Numbered from the stretch's first letter, positions 8,271-18,095 are shown. The stretch: 64,000 nucleotides of DNA from Candidatus Heimdallarchaeota archaeon (GCA_011364965.1 RDOB01000004.1:1-64000); one strand, 5' to 3'. Made by a program: numbers and translations. Notes: generated from the letters alone by a model not told the origin.

Positions 8271-9236
8271 TTATCTTGGTATATGACGGGGAGAGATCCT
8301 TTCATGACAAATAGGACAATGTCCGAACACTTTCAACCATTCTAAAAGATGATTACTATGGAAGGCATTCTCACAATGAGGACATGTTATACGGGGTTCT
8401 GAAGACTGAATGTTATGTCTACATATAACGCAATGGCTTATTTCTGTTCTTGATATGGTTTGTACCCGAGAACTGGTTCGAATTATTTGGTTAACTGCTA
8501 AAATTGAATCCCCGTTTGTTTTTTGAAATAAACTCCCACTTATTTCTCCTTGATCTAATGCATGATTTAATATCTGGTTTATTAATTGAGAATCTATCGT
8601 TTTGTCTTTAAAGTACTTCATTACCTTATAGACAAGGTAATCTGACTCAATTTGATTCCTAGGACGATTAATAATCTTATCAATCGAGTTGTATAAAATT
8701 CTTTTTGTATCAATCAGAAAGAGGATCTTTTCTCGTTTTACTTCTATCGTATCCAAGGTATTAGAAGCAAATTTTTGTATCGCATGCAGAATTGATTGTA
8801 TCTCTTCTGTATTCATTGGAGCTGAATTTATATAGAGTTCAGTTGAACAGTCATCCATCAACGTTTTTATTTCAGAATGTAGTTCTTCTAGTTGCAATAA
8901 TACTTCCTTGAAAACACTTAATGGTTGCATAGGTTCAACTAATTCCACTAAAACAGCTGTTTTTTGAACTTTAAGTCTTCTTTCTCCTAATTCTTCAATA
9001 TAACGAGAAACTTCAATAAAAAAGGGCTTTCTAAAATGCTTATTAATTAGATAAACGCCAGTTATTATTGCTAAACAGCTTCCGAGTATAAAGATTTGAT
9101 CAATATTAGTGATTACACCTGAATTGAATCCAGTAAGAAGAATAAACCCACTGGATACTAAAACAATTAGAATGATGACATTTCCTGTGGTTTTATTCCG
9201 TGCGAGTCGAGAAAGTTTGGTGATGTTTGAAGCCAT
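8271..9236 (-). CDS. Membrane protein with C-terminal RING-like zinc finger (NSE1-type, C4H2C2)
   Basis: The preferred start is the ATG at 9236 behind AAAGGTG; an in-frame ATG at 9278 would add 14 residues. Two adjacent membrane helices occupy about residues 20-55. A long helical cytoplasmic region follows. The C-terminus has eight putative zinc ligands, spaced C-x2-C-x12-C-x2-C-x4-H-x2-H-x10-C-x2-C, with a W four residues after the second His and CPIC at the end. That order resembles the RING-like finger of the NSE1 SUMO/ubiquitin ligase subunit and membrane RING E3s more than a plain zinc ribbon. A role as ubiquitin-ligase-like protein at the membrane is inference; no E2, E1 or ubiquitin gene is in this window. 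Confidence 0.6.
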   Translation of the reverse strand: MASNITKLSRLARNKTTGNVIILIVLVSSGFILLTGFNSGVITNIDQIFILGSCLAIITGVYLINKHFRKPFFIEVSRYIEELGERRLKVQKTAVLVELVEPMQPLSVFKEVLLQLEELHSEIKTLMDDCSTELYINSAPMNTEEIQSILHAIQKFASNTLDTIEVKREKILFLIDTKRILYNSIDKIINRPRNQIESDYLVYKVMKYFKDKTIDSQLINQILNHALDQGEISGSLFQKTNGDSILAVNQIIRTSSRVQTISRTEISHCVICRHNIQSSEPRITCPHCENAFHSNHLLEWLKVFGHCPICHERISPRHIPR

Positions 9237-9353
9237 ACCTACACCTTTAATAACACAGGAGCAAATGAAATAGATCACTATATTTCTAACTGGAAACTTA
9301 ATAAGCTCGTCTAGAAAGTCTTTCCGAATGAAATTTAGGAAATAGCGGGAAAG

Positions 9354-10286
9354 CTAAAATTCTTGAAAATGAGGAGTTTTAACCAGTGAATTGCGATAAT
9401 TGCGATCTATTGTTGAATTGGACAAAACTACTGTATGATTTATGTTTAAGTTTTGTTTAACTTCCGTATTATCCCCGATAATTGAATTTTTTATAGTCGA
9501 AGAAGCATCAATTTCAACATTAGAGCCAATGATATTACGATTTTTGGCCAATTTCTTTGTTCTTGAAAGAAATTGCATATTATGCCACCATAGATCAAAC
9601 GGAGTACTTATGTGACAAACCCTCTTTGTTATGACACCTCCAACTCTATGGCCTTGTGTTATCGTTTGATTTATTGCGGTCGCCATCTCATATTCATCCC
9701 GTTTACTTTTTTCTATTCCCTTTAAAATGTCAAAGATTCCAGATTTAAAGGCATAAAAAGCTGAGGAATTATACTTACTTAATACCTGTTCTGGAGTTTC
9801 AGGTTTCTCTCTTATTTGCCAAACCCGTCCATTTTGATATTCCACTGTTGACGAATAGCGCATCTGTTCAAAATTCATATACTCTAATGATAGTGTTATA
9901 GCGTTTATGTCTTTTTGATGGATTTTTGCCAATTTTTTGATGAATTTGGAAGAAAAAAGAGAATCCCCTGCAATTACAAGAAAATCCTCAGTTGAAAGCT
10001 GTTTTTCAATTTGTAAGACAGCATGTGCTGTTCCAAGTGGTTTTTCTTGAACTATGAAGTTAATCCCAAAATCAGGGAAATTGCGTTGTATGTAAGTGGG
10101 GATCTGATTCTCCTGCTTTGAAATGATTATTCCAATAATATCTATTCCTGCGTTAATCAGCCGTAGAAGTGAATGTTCAAGTAATGGTTTATTAAGAATA
10201 GGCAAAAGGGGTTTTGGAATGCTTTCAGAAAATGGTAAGAGCCTAGTACCCTTCCCGGCAGCTAGAATAAAAGCAGATATTGACAT
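9354..10286 (-). CDS. Sugar-phosphate nucleotidyltransferase
   Basis: A 310-residue nucleotidyltransferase that makes an NDP-sugar from a sugar 1-phosphate and NTP. The N-terminal FILAAGKGTRLLPFSESIPKPLLP is the diagnostic nucleotide-binding loop with the KP(L/M)LP motif; GDSLF marks the metal-binding aspartate and WQIREKP the sugar-binding loop. The C-terminal part (NIIGSNVEIDASSTIKNSIIGDNTEV) starts a short left-handed beta-helix, as in GlmU-like and glucose-1-phosphate thymidylyl- or uridylyltransferases. The exact sugar is not determinable. Probably supplies activated sugars for surface glycans or N-glycosylation. Confidence 0.85.
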   Translation of the reverse strand: MSISAFILAAGKGTRLLPFSESIPKPLLPILNKPLLEHSLLRLINAGIDIIGIIISKQENQIPTYIQRNFPDFGINFIVQEKPLGTAHAVLQIEKQLSTEDFLVIAGDSLFSSKFIKKLAKIHQKDINAITLSLEYMNFEQMRYSSTVEYQNGRVWQIREKPETPEQVLSKYNSSAFYAFKSGIFDILKGIEKSKRDEYEMATAINQTITQGHRVGGVITKRVCHISTPFDLWWHNMQFLSRTKKLAKNRNIIGSNVEIDASSTIKNSIIGDNTEVKQNLNINHTVVLSNSTIDRNYRNSLVKTPHFQEF

Positions 10287-10469
10287 AAATCCGTCATGTA
10301 TACTGCTCTAATTGAGTTGAAAATCGTTTTTGAATTCAAAAGCTTAAAAATATCATTCAGATATATACCTTGATTAGAGGTTTTTTAATAATCTCATTAA
10401 TCTTATCTCCAACAAGATAATCTTTATCGGTTATTTACTCATAAATCGATCCTTGGAAAGTAATTGAGA

Positions 10470-11219
10470 ATGGTTCGACTGAAAGCAGTACATATCATCA
10501 CTGAAGAAGGGTTTACTATCTATAATCAATCTTTTGGAGCCACAGAACAGGATCAGGATATGGTAGGTTCTTTGATTATGGCTCTAACCTCATTTGGAAA
10601 GGAGGCTATGGGAGAATCATTATCCTCGTTAGCTTTTGGAAAAGAGGAGGAGGGCAAAGGGGGAGCAGATATGATATTGGAATCAGGAGATAGAATTATT
10701 TCTATCGCGATTGTTGTTCTTGATAAAGATCATAAAGAAAGAGAGGAATATAAAATTCGTAATGACTTGCGAAGATTCACAAAAGAAGTGGAAAGAATCT
10801 ATGCAGACGATTTGAATGACCCCATTTTTCAAAAAAGTGCATTTTCGGGAGTAGGAACGCTTATCTTTTCCATATTCTTCCGCGACATGATGTCACGTAT
10901 TTATAACCAAGATTTTGCGAGCCTAAGTGAATATATTCGGTTCCCAACTACTTTACTTTTTGAAATTACACCTCGTGGCCCAAAACTCTATGGTTTCTAT
11001 CGTGAGTTTCCAGCATTTAAAGAGGCAATGCTAGGGATCCCCATTGAAGAATTTGACAAAATAATTGAAAACATGCAAGACAGAAATAGTATGGTTTCCT
11101 TCAAGGACTGCTTAGAAAGTTTTGGTATAGAAAAAGGTGGTCAAATACTGGAAGTTTTCAAATTTCTTACAAAACGAGGTATGTTTGAGGCATATAATTT
11201 TGAACGAATCGACTCGTAA
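10470..11219 (+). CDS. Longin/roadblock-fold domain protein
   Basis: About 249 residues with the ATG at 10470 (a TTG six bases upstream is possible). The N-terminal ~110 residues read as a longin/roadblock-type fold: strand LKAVHIITEEGFTIYNQSF, a helix beginning DQDMVGSLIMALTSFGKEAMGE, then strands DMILESGDRIISIAIVVLD and a long C-terminal helix. The second half is helical with a final segment that could be a small winged helix. Proteins with this N-terminal pattern are abundant in Asgard archaea and are thought to partner small GTPases. It sits head-to-head in convergence with the coiled-coil/tubulin cluster. Family call is from pattern only. Confidence 0.5.
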   Translation: MVRLKAVHIITEEGFTIYNQSFGATEQDQDMVGSLIMALTSFGKEAMGESLSSLAFGKEEEGKGGADMILESGDRIISIAIVVLDKDHKEREEYKIRNDLRRFTKEVERIYADDLNDPIFQKSAFSGVGTLIFSIFFRDMMSRIYNQDFASLSEYIRFPTTLLFEITPRGPKLYGFYREFPAFKEAMLGIPIEEFDKIIENMQDRNSMVSFKDCLESFGIEKGGQILEVFKFLTKRGMFEAYNFERIDS

Positions 11220-11227
11220 GGATTTCT

Positions 11228-12058
11228 CTATTTTTCGGATGCTTTCATTGCATTAATTATAAGAGCGGTCATTTTTTTCACTTCCTTCCGAGTTTCGGAC
11301 AATTCTGACTTTATTTCGCTCTCTATGACAGCGTTCATTTCTTGTTTCATTGCTTCAGGAAGATTTGCAACACGATTTATTAGCTGATCGGTTTTTAGTG
11401 TTAACTGTTTAATTGCAGTCTCTTGGGACACTAAACGTTCTGTTACAGATGTTTTTAATTCGTTCACGGATGCTTCGAGATAAATAGCAATTCTATCTCT
11501 TAAAGATGCTAATTCAACCTGAATTATAGCATTTACACGATCGCGCAGGTCTGCAACCGTTGCTAGTTGATCAGTCTGATTTTGAATCAAAGCATTTAGA
11601 CTATCTTCTATTCTTTTGACTTGTTCAAGAATAGACACAAAATTATTCACAGTTGCCTCATATTGCCCTTTAGTAGTAGATGCAGCCTCTTTTACAATTT
11701 CCGTTATCTCATTCGATAAATTACGCATACTAACGACAACGTCTTCTACATAACTTACCTTTATAAACTTCAAATCGTTTCGGGTTTCTTCAGTGGTCTT
11801 TTCAAAGGTTCTTTGGATCGCATTTAATGCTTCTGTAAGATTAGAGATCATTGTTGGGAGGTTTTTAATTGAATTTTGCAAAGAAGTATCAATTTTTGAA
11901 TCTTCTAGAATTGAAGTTATCACAAGCATTTGTCTCTGTAGTTCATGGGCACTTGCTTGGAATTCTTCTGTCAAATTACTTGATCCAAACCTATCAATGC
12001 TCTCCTTAAGCTTCAATGTCATTCGTAAGATTTCATTGACATTATCTTCTAGACCCAT
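11228..12058 (-). CDS. Coiled-coil protein of the tubulin-like cluster
   Basis: A 276-residue, almost wholly helical protein with regular heptad-like spacing of Leu/Ile/Val, rich in Glu, Lys, Asn, Thr and poor in Cys, Trp and Pro. No catalytic motif, signal peptide or membrane segment is visible. It is the last gene of the minus-strand cluster 18095-11228, separated from the preceding gene by 111 nt, so it may have its own promoter (an AT-rich stretch lies at about 12080-12150). Its composition resembles filament-binding or tether proteins, as in methyl-accepting-type coiled coils without the signalling tip. Function is not known; a link to the tubulin-like protein rests on position alone. 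Confidence 0.6.
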   Translation of the reverse strand: MGLEDNVNEILRMTLKLKESIDRFGSSNLTEEFQASAHELQRQMLVITSILEDSKIDTSLQNSIKNLPTMISNLTEALNAIQRTFEKTTEETRNDLKFIKVSYVEDVVVSMRNLSNEITEIVKEAASTTKGQYEATVNNFVSILEQVKRIEDSLNALIQNQTDQLATVADLRDRVNAIIQVELASLRDRIAIYLEASVNELKTSVTERLVSQETAIKQLTLKTDQLINRVANLPEAMKQEMNAVIESEIKSELSETRKEVKKMTALIINAMKASEK

Positions 12059-12169
12059 ATTTTACCCTCGCATAGGATTTTAATTCGTTTAATACTAAGA
12101 TTAAAGATTAGATATGATATTTCATTTTTTGCTTTGAAATTCGATTCTATTCTTTATCCTTTTGGGATA

Positions 12170-13195
12170 TTATTTGAGACTTCTTAAAAATGTTTTAAAT
12201 CGGTTATTGTTCAATATTGAATCATTTAGTCGATGAATCAAAATTACTGTTTCCGAATTGATCAACTGCTTGAAATCATTTCCGATACTCTCATTGAGAT
12301 CATTATACGTTTCTTTGGCTATTATATATGATATATTTGGAATTCTTGATTCTAAATCCCCCGCTCCTAGATTGTAATTCTGGAGGATACCTTCCGATAT
12401 CCGAAATGAATCACTTAAAGAATAACTACCCTCCGCGTATTTTGAAATGCTCTCAAAGTATCTTTTTACCACATTCATTATATCTAACTCATCATCGGGA
12501 GTTAGTAATGAGGCTTCATCATTAGGATACATCTTTTTTAAATTCTGGAGAAGTCTAGCGGAAGGAGCCTCTCTAAGTAATTTGGCGATTAGAGCTTGAA
12601 TTCGCAAAACTGGAATTTGAATTACCTCATTACTATTGATTAAAGCTTGAATCGATCCTGATTCATACTTCAACAATTCCTGACAAGCGGTAAAATAATA
12701 CTTGGGAATTGCTAGATGAGATAAATTCGAATATCCAGTAAAAAGGGTAGTAATGTGTTCAAGAATCCCCCATCGATCTGTAAAATCAATGTTTCTCGAA
12801 AATAATCCTATTTTTTCAGTTTCTTCTTCTAATATTCTCCTAGGTGACCTTAAAATGCTTTTATCTATTATTTTTCCCTCTAAAATAGTAATTAGCAAAT
12901 TATTTAATTTTTCTACTTGGTCATGTAATTGAGGAGTTGATTTTGGATTTTCTAACAGTTTTTCAGTAATAGATTTTATATTATTTAATTCTTCTATTGT
13001 TTGGTTAGATAATATTTTTGAATTTTCAAGATCAAGAACCAATGATGATAGTAGATGAAGTATTGAAACATTGAAACCCAAAATTATATTCATTTTCTCT
13101 CCAAGATTTCCTCTGCTAGTCCAGAAATCAATTTCACCTAACTTAGAGGATTCGTTTCCTGTTTGATTTTTTATCTGGGAATGTTCATCATCCAA
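12170..13195 (-). CDS. Conserved-looking helical protein downstream of tubulin-like gene
   Basis: A 341-residue soluble, mainly helical protein that I do not recognise. The N-terminal ~25 residues are polar and probably disordered; the rest has amphipathic helices and a segment ASLLTPDDELDIMNVVKRY suggestive of a helical-repeat or adaptor domain. There is no P-loop, metal motif or membrane helix. It begins 14 nt after the stop codon of the tubulin/FtsZ-like gene, with TTAGACC-type spacing too tight for a separate promoter, so co-transcription is likely and a role as partner or regulator of that GTPase is a reasonable guess. Confidence 0.6.
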   Translation of the reverse strand: MDDEHSQIKNQTGNESSKLGEIDFWTSRGNLGEKMNIILGFNVSILHLLSSLVLDLENSKILSNQTIEELNNIKSITEKLLENPKSTPQLHDQVEKLNNLLITILEGKIIDKSILRSPRRILEEETEKIGLFSRNIDFTDRWGILEHITTLFTGYSNLSHLAIPKYYFTACQELLKYESGSIQALINSNEVIQIPVLRIQALIAKLLREAPSARLLQNLKKMYPNDEASLLTPDDELDIMNVVKRYFESISKYAEGSYSLSDSFRISEGILQNYNLGAGDLESRIPNISYIIAKETYNDLNESIGNDFKQLINSETVILIHRLNDSILNNNRFKTFLRSLK

Positions 13196-13209
13196 AATGG
13201 TCTAACCTC

Positions 13210-14574
13210 TTATTTTTGTTCTGGTTTCATATAATATCCGAATAATTTTTCCAAATCTTGAACTGCGTTCTGTAATTCCGCTTGTGTAGTCCCTTTTGAA
13301 CGCTTAAACCAATGTTGTTTTAGTTCTGAATCACCACTATGTAGCTCTATCAAAGACTTTGCCTCCTCAAGTAAATTATATAACTCAGGCACTTTGGGTA
13401 ATCCGAATAATAATAAAAGTGATGATTTTATCTTATCATCATCAAAAGCACAATAAGTTGGAGATATGCTAGCACCTTTTGCTAAGAAAGGAGTTAATGC
13501 CTTTTTTAGAAGTGGGTCGAATTCCACCCTTGCAATATCTTTGGGTCCACTGAGAACAGAGAAAACAGAGGATGCTCCTGGATTAGTACCCATATATGTT
13601 AAGCTACAATTCGCGGCAGTATATTCTACGGCAGTAGAGAGCTGAGAACCGACTCCACCGATTTCTGGAAAAATAGATAAATCATCATACATTGCAGGTA
13701 CAACAACACTATCCAATTTCAACGCAAAATCACCAATATCAGTAGTGGGTAAAACCTCCTTTCCAATTTCTGGAACACCAGGAGAAAGCATTTCTGCAAT
13801 GCAATCCAAAGCTAAAGGATTAATTAATTCAACAAATTCTTCTTCCATCTTTACAGGGAGGTCTGTTGATACTTGTCCTAAAACATTAGGGGTTGATGTC
13901 CTTCTTACCTCTGCACTTACATCTGCTAAGTCTAAACCAGTTTTACTCAGCAGATCGACTGATTCTCCTCGCTGCATACTCAAGACACGATTAAGCATTG
14001 TACGATTTGATAGGAGAAGAATTAAATCTGGTCCCATATTTCCCTCTTCAAGTTGAAGACGAAGAAGACGAGATAATGCCCAGATACTATTAACTGCCTC
14101 CGATGATTGATTGTCGAACGGAAGAACCCCAAAAACATAGATGAAAATTTTTCGTTTTTCCTCTTTTGCAAATCGCTCACGAAGTAACCTAATTAAAGCA
14201 GGGGTTCCCCCACATCCAGTACCTCCACCAAAGGAAGTAAAAATGCAAAAACCGCTAATCCCCTCATATCCTAATCCTTGTAATTGGTTTAGTATAATAT
14301 CTTGAGAATTCATTACTGCATCATAACCAGCAGAAAATTTTCCTCCGACACCTATTTCAGCGTCTGAATAGAGTAAAGTTCGTTTTTTAGATATAGAATA
14401 TTTTTTTCGTGCTTTAAGAAGATCCCCGCGATCAGTATTCATTACCAAGTATTCTCGGATTCTGGGGGGAAGTTCTCCTTTTTTTGATTTTGCTAAATAA
14501 CTTCCTACAAGATTTGAACCGCATTCACCAATTCCAATTGCAAAAATTTCAGATTCTGGAGCTTCAACTGTCAT
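13210..14574 (-). CDS. Divergent tubulin/FtsZ-superfamily GTPase
   Basis: A 454-residue member of the tubulin/FtsZ/CetZ superfamily. The T1 loop reads GIGECGSN (residues 14-21), the T3-adjacent NTDRGDL is at 46-52, and the guanine-phosphate T4 loop reads GGGTGCGGTP (116-125), in place of GGGTGTG/SG. LPFDNQSSEAVNSIWAL (152-168) matches the CetZ/FtsZ H5-S5 region with its conserved E and N. A candidate T7 catalytic loop TTDIGD (278-283) keeps the two acidic residues of FtsZ NxDxxD but not the Asn. It is longer than FtsZ, close to tubulin length. It is in an operon after a 1169-residue coiled-coil gene (11 nt apart) and before a helical protein (14 nt). It presumably polymerises; whether it is FtsZ-like, CetZ-like or a separate group needs a tree. 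Confidence 0.85.
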   Translation of the reverse strand: MTVEAPESEIFAIGIGECGSNLVGSYLAKSKKGELPPRIREYLVMNTDRGDLLKARKKYSISKKRTLLYSDAEIGVGGKFSAGYDAVMNSQDIILNQLQGLGYEGISGFCIFTSFGGGTGCGGTPALIRLLRERFAKEEKRKIFIYVFGVLPFDNQSSEAVNSIWALSRLLRLQLEEGNMGPDLILLLSNRTMLNRVLSMQRGESVDLLSKTGLDLADVSAEVRRTSTPNVLGQVSTDLPVKMEEEFVELINPLALDCIAEMLSPGVPEIGKEVLPTTDIGDFALKLDSVVVPAMYDDLSIFPEIGGVGSQLSTAVEYTAANCSLTYMGTNPGASSVFSVLSGPKDIARVEFDPLLKKALTPFLAKGASISPTYCAFDDDKIKSSLLLLFGLPKVPELYNLLEEAKSLIELHSGDSELKQHWFKRSKGTTQAELQNAVQDLEKLFGYYMKPEQK

Positions 14575-14585
14575 TTAAAATCCTC

Positions 14586-17500
14586 CTAAACATCCAGCTT
14601 TGTATTACTTTTTATTTCGATTAATAATTTCATAACAAGAGACAAGTATGCCTGAATCACCTCATTATGAGGATAAGTTTCTTTAATTTTCTTTGATATT
14701 TCTTTATATTGACGAATGTTCTCTTCTGCATTATCAGTAGGGGTATAACGCGGACGAAACATTCGGATAGCTCTATGCCAGCGATTTAACTGGATAGATA
14801 CATCTTTCCATTTCTCCCTTTGGGTATCAATTTCTGGTAATAAATCTAATATAAATCGTAAATTATGAGAATCCATCAAATCTTCTCTCAATTCGATTAA
14901 GGTGGACAACGGGAAAATTTTACTAGATGCTTCTTCTATGTACCGTTTAAATACTTCTTGAATGCTCGTATAATATTCTAATTGCCCTAAAGATCCTTGA
15001 AGAGTAGTATTTCGATCTTTTTCTATAGTTTTCATCAATTGAATAATCGTACTGCGAACGTGAGCAACTTCTAATATTGCAGTTGTCAGATGTCCTATAT
15101 GGTTTGTCGTGGCTGTTGTTTGAAATCTGTTCAAATAAGATAAATCGACTCGTTCATCGCGTCTAAGATCTTGTTGATAATTCAAAAAAACATACTCTAT
15201 GCTTTCTTGTATCTCTGCTATATATTGCTCTCCCATCTTACGGATCTCATTACATGCATTTGGATCTGTCTGGAGGTTGTCAATTTCCACAAAAACTTCC
15301 GTAATTTCCTTGATCTCTACATCTTCTTGATTCTTTACAATTATTTGTGAAAATCTCTCAATATAGCCTCCAACATGAGAAATTATGTTGATTCCCACTT
15401 CTTTTAAATCATTGACATTTTTCAATACTTTGCGAGATTCTTGGACAGCCTGAGCTAATAATTCTGATACTATTTCTGTATCATAGAGGAAAATCAATTG
15501 TCGTAAGTTATTTGCTATTCGCTCATGAGAAATCTCATCTATCTGAAAATTAAGGATTTTTTGCTCCGCAGCATAAACCCTAGGATCTAAGGGTATTATT
15601 TCATTTATTCTGGGTAAACTTACACGTAACCAACTATATAGATTTTGGTGAAGGCCAGCTAAACAATCTTTTGCCATTTGCAAACTTTCTAAGCTATAAC
15701 TCTCAAAAACATTGACTAATCGTGTAATATCCTTATGAGTTTTGATCTCTTTTCTTTTATCTTCCATAAGTTTGACTAAATCATTAAAAAAGTGTCCATA
15801 TTGAAGTGGTAATTTAGAATAATCTTGTATGTGAGAGGAAAGCTCACGTTCCATCTGTTCAGCGATGGTAGAAATTCTTCGATCTATATAGGCTTGTAAT
15901 TGCCAATATTCGGTCAAAGCTTCTGAATAATCAAGATTACTTAATTCTTTTTCGGCGGGGTACTTCACACTACCTGTTTGAGATTGAAGAAGCCTGCTGA
16001 GCCTTTTATCAACTCTTTCAAGGTTTTCAATATGCTTTTTTATTTCAACCAAAATTTCATTTTTATTTTCTTCAATTGCTTCTAGGAACGTTATGTATTC
16101 TTTAATCACAGCTTCCACATTTCCAGTTTCTGCGTGTTTATCGATAAGAGAAATGAACTGGTTTCTCTTTTCTCTTAAATCAAACTCAGTTTCGATTGGT
16201 AACAGCGGAAACGGAATATTTTTTAGATTATCTCTTACCCGGGAAATTATTTTAAATTTCCAAACGGGTATCTTTTCATATTCATCTAATAGGCTTTGAA
16301 TACTGTCATCTGCTGCAATGTTTAGATCTTCACGAATAGTCTTCAAATCCTCTAGGTCTAATGGGGGAACATGTGCCTTAAGTTTGGGAGGGATTGTTTC
16401 TAAGTTAGTGAATTGATTAAAAATTGGGTGGATTTCTTGGTCAATCGAGGTCCATATTTCAATTTTAATGTCAGCATTAAGACGATTAAGCACCTCAATT
16501 TCCTTAACAAGCTCACGAATTTCTTTATCCTCAACCTCTTTACGATTCTTTTGCTCTTGTATGCGTTTGGTTAGTTCTTCTGAGAGGATTCCTCGTAAAC
16601 TTTCACGTGAATCATATAAATTGAACAGGTTTTGACGCATTGCCATTTGGGCTGGTTTTGAGAAATATGCAATTAACCGAGTCTCCCAATCTTTAATTTC
16701 TCGCACTTTATTAACTAATTCACTTGGTGAAAGCGTTTCAAAGTCACGGACTGTGGGGACTTGAGGACCATCGCTTACATTAATTACTTCTTGTATGTAG
16801 GGATTCTCTAACAATCTGAAGAAATAATTTTGGCATTCCTCACTTAATTGCGATTTTATATCGTAGTATTGTTTAATTATATGTACCCAATCTTGAAGGT
16901 CAGTTATTTTTTCAGCATCTTTCTCAATCTGCCGAATTAAATCAACAAAACCTTCAGGAAGGGGTATTTTCATTGCATTTATGGTTTTGCCTGCGTTGAT
17001 TAGCTCAGCAGGGGTAATAATTTTTTTTACTGCTATTATTTGTTGTTGATGCCAAGAACGTACCTTTTCTATATCTTGGATTATACTAGGAATTGAAGAG
17101 GAAGAAACATCAATTTCAGGAGCAGGTTTTAAATTCGATTCAGAAGATTCTTTACCTATTATTTGCATGATTCTACCAATTTGATCATCCGTTTCAGTTT
17201 TCAAAGCGATCTCATAGGTTCTTAATGCGTTTATAAGCTCATTTGCGTGATTATTTAGCGTTTTTTCAATCTCTAATAGATTTTCTACCGATTTTGCATT
17301 ATCTGCTTCAGATTGAATATCTTTAATTTGCTGTTTCAATGCTTGGGGCTTATCTCCTAAATCTAGCCCTATTGAAGAGATGGTATCTAAATGCTGTAAT
17401 ATTTCAGATGACAGTTGAACAATAGCAACTTGAATTTTACCCTTTGTTCCTTTGCGACGCTGTTTCAAGTAAGCATTCTCTGCTTCAAGCTGATCGTATA

Positions 17501-18095
17501 GATTGAGAAGATCGGAAATTGATAAGACATGAATACTTGTTTTAGTAGTCTGACTTGTAATACGAATTTTCTCTTCGTCAAAATCGACGAATTTCTCGTA
17601 TAATTCGATAACTTCGCGATTAAAAGCTAATACAGATAAATTTTTTCCTCTCAAAACTTCTGAAATCTCGTTGTAGGTTTTTAGTACACTAGCACTGAAT
17701 TTTACGATCTGAGAGGGATCGAAACTTGGGATTTGCAATTTTTTAATGGTTTCTGTTTCTTGAGGTATGAATTTCGCTATTTCCTTGATGTTATTTGCCA
17801 AGTCAAAGTAAATTTTACGATACCCAACAAGTAGAGTATTAAGTAGGCTTTCATTTAATTGATTATACTTCTCCATATATTGCTGATAATTTCTTTTCAA
17901 TCCTCTTTTCTTGAGAAAACCAGCTGAAGGAATATCATTTTGAAGCTTTTCTATTTCTCCCATTAATCTTTGGGCTTCGTTTAAGGATGGGACAACTTGT
18001 ACCGTGGGATCTAATGATCGAAGCTCTGTTGCCAAATCTCTTATTTTAAGGAGTACTTCTTTAGAAACAAGAAGTCCTTCAGTTTCTGAAGACAT
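14586..18095 (-). CDS. Giant coiled-coil protein upstream of tubulin-like gene
   Basis: A 1169-residue protein made almost entirely of long alpha helices, with heptad-like hydrophobic spacing interrupted by short Pro-containing turns roughly every 80-120 residues. That periodic breaking suggests stacked spectrin-like or tethering-type helical bundles instead of one rod. Only the region near residue 70 (FLKKRGLKRNYQQY) is strongly basic. There is no P-loop (so not an SMC or dynein-like motor), no membrane helix and no signal peptide. It is the first gene of the cluster, followed after 11 nt by the tubulin/FtsZ-like gene, so it is a strong candidate filament-binding or anchoring partner. Function is inferred from position. 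Confidence 0.7.
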   Translation of the reverse strand: MSSETEGLLVSKEVLLKIRDLATELRSLDPTVQVVPSLNEAQRLMGEIEKLQNDIPSAGFLKKRGLKRNYQQYMEKYNQLNESLLNTLLVGYRKIYFDLANNIKEIAKFIPQETETIKKLQIPSFDPSQIVKFSASVLKTYNEISEVLRGKNLSVLAFNREVIELYEKFVDFDEEKIRITSQTTKTSIHVLSISDLLNLYDQLEAENAYLKQRRKGTKGKIQVAIVQLSSEILQHLDTISSIGLDLGDKPQALKQQIKDIQSEADNAKSVENLLEIEKTLNNHANELINALRTYEIALKTETDDQIGRIMQIIGKESSESNLKPAPEIDVSSSSIPSIIQDIEKVRSWHQQQIIAVKKIITPAELINAGKTINAMKIPLPEGFVDLIRQIEKDAEKITDLQDWVHIIKQYYDIKSQLSEECQNYFFRLLENPYIQEVINVSDGPQVPTVRDFETLSPSELVNKVREIKDWETRLIAYFSKPAQMAMRQNLFNLYDSRESLRGILSEELTKRIQEQKNRKEVEDKEIRELVKEIEVLNRLNADIKIEIWTSIDQEIHPIFNQFTNLETIPPKLKAHVPPLDLEDLKTIREDLNIAADDSIQSLLDEYEKIPVWKFKIISRVRDNLKNIPFPLLPIETEFDLREKRNQFISLIDKHAETGNVEAVIKEYITFLEAIEENKNEILVEIKKHIENLERVDKRLSRLLQSQTGSVKYPAEKELSNLDYSEALTEYWQLQAYIDRRISTIAEQMERELSSHIQDYSKLPLQYGHFFNDLVKLMEDKRKEIKTHKDITRLVNVFESYSLESLQMAKDCLAGLHQNLYSWLRVSLPRINEIIPLDPRVYAAEQKILNFQIDEISHERIANNLRQLIFLYDTEIVSELLAQAVQESRKVLKNVNDLKEVGINIISHVGGYIERFSQIIVKNQEDVEIKEITEVFVEIDNLQTDPNACNEIRKMGEQYIAEIQESIEYVFLNYQQDLRRDERVDLSYLNRFQTTATTNHIGHLTTAILEVAHVRSTIIQLMKTIEKDRNTTLQGSLGQLEYYTSIQEVFKRYIEEASSKIFPLSTLIELREDLMDSHNLRFILDLLPEIDTQREKWKDVSIQLNRWHRAIRMFRPRYTPTDNAEENIRQYKEISKKIKETYPHNEVIQAYLSLVMKLLIEIKSNTKLDV

